DNA from: Clostridia bacterium
GTDB lineage: Bacteria > Bacillota_A > Clostridia > Oscillospirales > CAG-272
DNA: 64,000 nucleotides
Direction: 5' to 3'
Assembly: GCA_017452945.1 (NCBI GenBank)
Contig: JAFTLD010000002.1
Coordinates: 1 to 64,000 of the forward strand
Under the pieces are notes generated by a model. The model saw only the letters and a program-made list of their open reading frames with translations. It did not search any database and was not told where the DNA came from. Below are positions 60,297-64,000 of this stretch, piece after piece (the first letter of the stretch is position 1; each line of letters begins with the position of its first letter). The translations under genes and the position numbers were made by a program.

Positions 60297-60609
60297 CTGA
60301 AAAATTCAGAATTGTGATATTTCCGAGTGTTATTCTGAGCACGGTGCAGCGTATCCCCCGAGAGTCATCCTGAGCGAAGCAGGATCTGCGATGGCTTTGT
60401 GGGGTGTCTGCTCAGCTGTTCTTGATGCAATGGGTTACAGAGATGCAAACTGTCTGTCGGTAGGGGCTGGCGCCTCGACAGCCCGAGCAGACACAAAGAA
60501 CTTATTGTATTGCAAAAAGATTTGTTTATGCAGGACGGGCTGTTCGCCGCTTGCGGCATGACGTCAGCCCCTACCGACAGACGCTTTGCATTTCCTTTCT
60601 CATTCACTA
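60297..60609. other. intergenic region with repeat element and repeat fragment
   Basis: No gene is visible. It contains AGTCATCCTGAGCGAAGCAGGATCT near 60365-60388 (a dispersed fragment, similar to 19688-19697 in reverse) and the inverted-repeat element at 60452-60582. Confidence 0.6.
60452..60582. mobile_element. MITE-like element with perfect 18-bp ends
   Basis: The unit starts GTCTGTCGGTAGGGGCTG and ends with the exact complement at 60565-60582. Inward, GACAGCCCG near 60478 and CGGGCTGT near 60536 add an imperfect second arm. Length is 131 bases; no coding frame or transposase. A partial copy lies at 19628-19646. Confidence 0.75.
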
Positions 60610-60638
60610 TTGCATTCCTGCATTTTTTGTGATACAAT
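60610..60638 (+). promoter_or_regulatory. promoter of the GH78-like gene
   Basis: TTGCAT at 60610-60615, 17-base spacer, TACAAT at 60633-60638, about 32 bases before the start. Confidence 0.75.
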
Positions 60639-60669
60639 AAAGTGAATCAAAAACCACGGGAGGCCACAT

Positions 60670-62634
60670 ATGAGTCAAGCAAAATGGATCTGGTATCATG
60701 GAGATTATGAGCTGTACCACAGCATGCTTTTGCACGCGCGCCGCGAGGAATTCGGCTGCGAATACCCAACGTTCTGGAAGCTCTCACCCCCTTATCCCAA
60801 CGTGCGCTTTTTCAAGAGCTATCATGCGGATGGCAACGATGTGGTGCGTTTTGTCACGCGCGCCAAGGCCTACGTCATGGTGGACAATGCGCGTCTGCCT
60901 GTCAACACCGATCTGAAAATCGGTGCAGGCGATCACAATATCATGGTGGTGCTGCTTGCTACGGAAGGGCTGCCAAGTCTGTACGTGGACAGCAAATATC
61001 TCAAAACCGATGAGACGTGGATCGCAGACCACATGATCGTAACAAAGCGCGTGCCGGTTGGATGCACGCCTGCTTATACCTCGGCAGAGGATAATCCCGA
61101 GGTATTCCGCTTTTCTTACGAGCGCCTTGATCCGGTCAAGATAACCGTGACCGAGCAAGGCACGCTGTACGATTTCGGGCGCGAAACCTATGCGTTTTTG
61201 TGCATCGAGGGTACAGATGAGGCGGACAGTATCCGCGTGACCTACGGGGAATCGCGCGAGGAAGCGCTGGATCATGCCGAGGCTTTGATCAAGCAGACCG
61301 TGAGCGGAAAGAACAGTTATCGTTTGGCAGGACGTGCTTTCCGTTACGTGTGTGTGCAGGGCGGAAAGAACTTGAAAATATGGGCGGATTACGAATATCT
61401 GCCGCTTGAAGACGTTGCCACGTTCTCCTGCAATCGCAAAAACGTCAACAAGATCTGGGATATTTGTGCCTATACGTTGCATCTGAATTCGCGTGAGTTT
61501 TTCCTTGACGGCATCAAGCGCGACCGCTGGTGTTGGTCGGGGGATGCGTATCAGTCGTATATGGCCAACCGTTATTTGTATTTTGATCCCCAAATTACCA
61601 AGCGCACCATCATAGCCCTGTTGGGCAAGCCGCCTTACGAGCAGCATATCAACAGTATCAATGACTATTCCATGTACCTGATCATCGGGGCATACGAATA
61701 TTATTTTGCTACGGGGGACGCGCGGTTTATCGAGATCTATTTTGACCGCCTGCAGGCACTTTATGATTTTATCGTAGGTCGTCTTGACGAGAACGGCTAC
61801 GTTTGCTATCGCGACGGTGACTGGATCTTTATCGACTGGTCGGATATGGACAAGGGCGGCCCGCTTTGCGCTGAGCAGATCCTCTTGTGGCAATGCCGTA
61901 AGTGCATGGCTGAGCTGTGTGCTTTGGTGGGCAAGGACGGTACGGTACATCAAAATGCAGCCGACGCGTTGCAGAAGCGTATTTTCAAGGACTATTGGAG
62001 AGAGGATCGCGGTGCATTCGTGGATTGCTATACCACCGGGCGTGAAAACGTGACCAGACACGCAAACATCTTTGCCATTATGTATGGCTTTGTGTCGCAC
62101 AGACGCGCACAAAAAATCGTGCGTTGTGTGCTTGAAAACGATGCGGTCAATCAGATCACCACGCCTTATTTCGAGTTTTTTGAACTCAATGCGCTGTGCA
62201 TGATGGGCAGACTCAAGACCGCACAAAAAAAGATCGAATCCTATTGGGGCGGTATGGTATCCCTGGGTGCAACCTCTATCTGGGAGCAGTATTTGCCCGA
62301 GCAAAAGGGCATCGAGCACTTTGGCATGTACGGCATGAAGTACGGCTGCTCGCTCTGCCACGCATGGGGCGGCGGACCGATCTATCTCTTGGGCAGATAT
62401 TGTCTTGGTGTGTATCCGACGTCGGTGGGTTATGAAACCTTTACCGTGCAGCCCGACCGCGGACTGTACCGTAAGATCGAAGGTACGGTGCCGTTGCCCG
62501 AGGGGCATAGCGTGCACGTTTGCATGGACGCCCACACATGCACCGTCACCGCCACGCGTGGTGGCGGCACACTGGTGCTTGGCAAGCAGGCTTATGAGAT
62601 CCCCGAAAGCGGGAATTTGACAATTACTTTCTGA
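60670..62634 (+). CDS. alpha-L-rhamnosidase-like (GH78-type) hydrolase
   Basis: A 654-residue protein without a signal peptide. The N-terminal beta domains (about 1-250) are followed by an (alpha/alpha)6 barrel. The GH78 catalytic region is visible as DGIKRDRWCWSGDAYQS near residue 280, with acidic residues in the usual order, and later DGDWIFIDWSDM and the TSIWEQY segment. It ends with the beta-domain seen in family members. GH78 enzymes remove L-rhamnose from glycosides; substrate here is unproven. No transporter is adjacent. The start has a GGGAGG site. Confidence 0.82.
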   Translation: MSQAKWIWYHGDYELYHSMLLHARREEFGCEYPTFWKLSPPYPNVRFFKSYHADGNDVVRFVTRAKAYVMVDNARLPVNTDLKIGAGDHNIMVVLLATEGLPSLYVDSKYLKTDETWIADHMIVTKRVPVGCTPAYTSAEDNPEVFRFSYERLDPVKITVTEQGTLYDFGRETYAFLCIEGTDEADSIRVTYGESREEALDHAEALIKQTVSGKNSYRLAGRAFRYVCVQGGKNLKIWADYEYLPLEDVATFSCNRKNVNKIWDICAYTLHLNSREFFLDGIKRDRWCWSGDAYQSYMANRYLYFDPQITKRTIIALLGKPPYEQHINSINDYSMYLIIGAYEYYFATGDARFIEIYFDRLQALYDFIVGRLDENGYVCYRDGDWIFIDWSDMDKGGPLCAEQILLWQCRKCMAELCALVGKDGTVHQNAADALQKRIFKDYWREDRGAFVDCYTTGRENVTRHANIFAIMYGFVSHRRAQKIVRCVLENDAVNQITTPYFEFFELNALCMMGRLKTAQKKIESYWGGMVSLGATSIWEQYLPEQKGIEHFGMYGMKYGCSLCHAWGGGPIYLLGRYCLGVYPTSVGYETFTVQPDRGLYRKIEGTVPLPEGHSVHVCMDAHTCTVTATRGGGTLVLGKQAYEIPESGNLTITF

Positions 62635-62817
62635 CAAAAAGAGTGATCCGGACTTGTTACGTTGGTATTCTCATGGCGTTGACTTGAATTTTGCGTATTT
62701 GAAATAGAAAATTCTAAAGACGGTTGAACTGTATTCTCACAGCTTTCTCTGTACATCAGCAAAAATTATGCTATAATGAAATCAACCTCGAGGCAATTAT
62801 CTCAAAGGAGAATTTTC
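62635..62817 (+). other. gap before the XRE-TPR gene
   Basis: No strong terminator is seen after the GH78-like stop. A TATAAT box lies at 62772-62777, 41 bases before the next start, but no clear minus-35 box is 17 bases upstream. Confidence 0.5.
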
Positions 62818-63954
62818 ATGAAGAATTTTGGTAACAGAATCAAAGTTTTACGCAGAAAAATGAATTTAACGCAAGAAGAACTTGCCGAACGACTGAACGT
62901 GTCTTTTCAGACGGTATCCAAATGGGAAACAAATGCTTCGTTGCCCGATATTGTTATGTTTCCGATCCTCGCGAATTTTTTCAATGTCACCACCGATGAG
63001 CTTTTGGGCGTTGATCTTGCCAAAAAGCAAGCAAGGATCGATGAAATCATAGCCGAGTACGACAGGCTCTCGAATCTTGGCAAGGAAAAAGAAAAATTTG
63101 ATTTTATTTGCAGGGCATACAGAGCTTATCCGAACGACGAAAGAATCCTGAAAAAGTATATCTGGATGCTTTACTATGATCCGTATTTCTGGGAAAAGCA
63201 TTGGGATCTGAAGGAAAAGGGTAAGTTGACCCCGGATCATCCCAAGGTGCCGCACATGGAAGAGCTGATTATGTTGTGTGAGCGTATCCTCAAGGAGTGC
63301 TTTGACGAGCAGATCAGATATGATGCCATCAGTTTGCTCAGCGGTATTTACGGGCTTAACGGTGACGAGAAAAAAGCCATCGAGTATATCAAGCTTTTAC
63401 CTACTGCATTGCAAGTTGGAGAAATGAGAGAGCTTTACCCAAGAGGCAGTGAAAACTGGTGGAAATACGCGCGAGAGGATCTTTATATCACAAGCACCGA
63501 CATTTATGTCAAGATCAGAAACTGCGCTTACTATGCTCCGACAAATCAAGAAGCCATCCGTACCTATAAAAAGGCGGTTGATTTTATCAAGTTGATTTAT
63601 GACGAAGAGGATTACGGTTTCTCGCATTATCATTTGTCCGAGGCGTATCTTTCTATGGCATCCTGTTATTGCCGCGAAGAGGATTACGAGCTCTGCGCAA
63701 AATATCTTGATTTGAGCCTTGCTCATGCAAAAGCCTATGATGAGCTTCCCGAAAAGACCGTTCATACTTCATTTCTTGTAAAGGATTACGCATTTGAGAA
63801 ATCAAGAGTTTATTCGGGATATGAATGCAATGACGTGATGCGTCAGTTAGGCTATGTCCGCGAGATAGAAAGCTTCGACAGCATCCGGAATGAACAATGG
63901 TTTATCGATATCGTTGACAAATATACACCGTTTGCGAAGGAAACCAAGAGTTAA
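62818..63954 (+). CDS. XRE-family HTH regulator with TPR-like C-terminus
   Basis: A 378-residue regulator. HTH_3 lies at residues 5-60 (NRIKVLRRKMNLTQEELAERL, VSKWETNASLPD). The C-terminal part is a helical repeat domain. It has the same layout and the conserved TTDELLGVDL region (TTDRLLGID in the copy at 31782), so the two are paralogues. The ATG at 62818 has AAAGGAG at five bases; an earlier in-frame ATG at 62776 has no site. Its target is not known. Confidence 0.88.
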   Translation: MKNFGNRIKVLRRKMNLTQEELAERLNVSFQTVSKWETNASLPDIVMFPILANFFNVTTDELLGVDLAKKQARIDEIIAEYDRLSNLGKEKEKFDFICRAYRAYPNDERILKKYIWMLYYDPYFWEKHWDLKEKGKLTPDHPKVPHMEELIMLCERILKECFDEQIRYDAISLLSGIYGLNGDEKKAIEYIKLLPTALQVGEMRELYPRGSENWWKYAREDLYITSTDIYVKIRNCAYYAPTNQEAIRTYKKAVDFIKLIYDEEDYGFSHYHLSEAYLSMASCYCREEDYELCAKYLDLSLAHAKAYDELPEKTVHTSFLVKDYAFEKSRVYSGYECNDVMRQLGYVREIESFDSIRNEQWFIDIVDKYTPFAKETKS

Positions 63955-64000
63955 GCGCTTCGCTCCCTTGCGTATGAAGAAAATGTAAGTGATCTTCCGA

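Noticed and set aside
58000..60300. Defence or toxin-antitoxin system near the small genes
   Set aside because: MarR, DUF4832 and DUF2383-like genes are not organised as a known defence pair, and no toxin motif is visible.

Overview
This window is a chromosomal segment of a Gram-positive, low-to-mid GC bacterium, most likely an uncultured gut-type member of the Clostridia. The grounds are strong AGGAGG-type ribosome sites, near-consensus sigma-A promoters with 17-bp spacers, RNase J instead of RNase E, an AbrB-type regulator with a Cys4 tail, an NfnAB electron-bifurcating enzyme beside an NADP-type glutamate dehydrogenase, and many lipoproteins and ABC exporters. No phage, conjugative element, IS transposase, CRISPR array, rRNA or tRNA gene was seen. 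Genes are tightly packed; almost all space is in short operons divided by recognisable promoters and hairpin terminators.

Layout. 0.3-3.8 kb: minus-strand run abrB-like regulator, galactokinase, a membrane protein, WalJ-type metallo-hydrolase and rlmH. 4-9.7 kb: RNase J with a long basic N-terminal extension, a large membrane-anchored foldase-like protein, a zinc-ribbon protein and an unmarked 37-residue Cys-rich membrane peptide. 10-14.6 kb: Gfo/Idh/MocA oxidoreductase, lepA, hemW and a DUF1292 protein. 14.6-15.1 kb: a probable 6S RNA followed by an array of short hairpins. 15.2-18.9 kb: nfnA-nfnB-gdhA, a redox/nitrogen module. 19-24.1 kb: a compact structured RNA with its own promoter and terminator ahead of an unknown small gene (minus strand), then a CPBP protease, tadA, topB and a shikimate-kinase-like gene.

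24.2-31.6 kb is accessory: an XRE repressor divergent from a large lipoprotein with a collagen-like stalk, InlB-type repeats and a GLUG-like beta-helix, a small membrane protein, and a heterodimeric ABC exporter with one degenerate ATP site. 31.7-39 kb: XRE-TPR regulator plus membrane partner, deoC divergent from a second GLUG-like lipoprotein, aspartate kinase, and a third ABC exporter. 39.2-45.5 kb: DUF1015 protein, a YhaO/YhaN-like nuclease-ATPase pair and a CrtI-like oxidoreductase. 45.6-50.5 kb: flavoredoxin divergent from a GH36-like hydrolase and a sugar-type MFS transporter. 50.8-54.1 kb: ECF sigma factor with a very large membrane anti-sigma-like partner. 54.3-64 kb: ketopantoate reductase, M28 peptidase, an autoregulated MarR protein, a DUF4832 protein, a DUF2383-like protein, a GH78-like rhamnosidase and an XRE-TPR regulator.

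The best candidates for undescribed biology are: the 147-nt structured RNA at 19399-19545 with its terminator and orphan gene; a repeat element with constant ends and variable hairpin cargo (9800-9891 and 14875-15027); and the collagen-stalk lipoprotein under an apparent XRE operator. All functions are read from sequence by eye; no database search was run.
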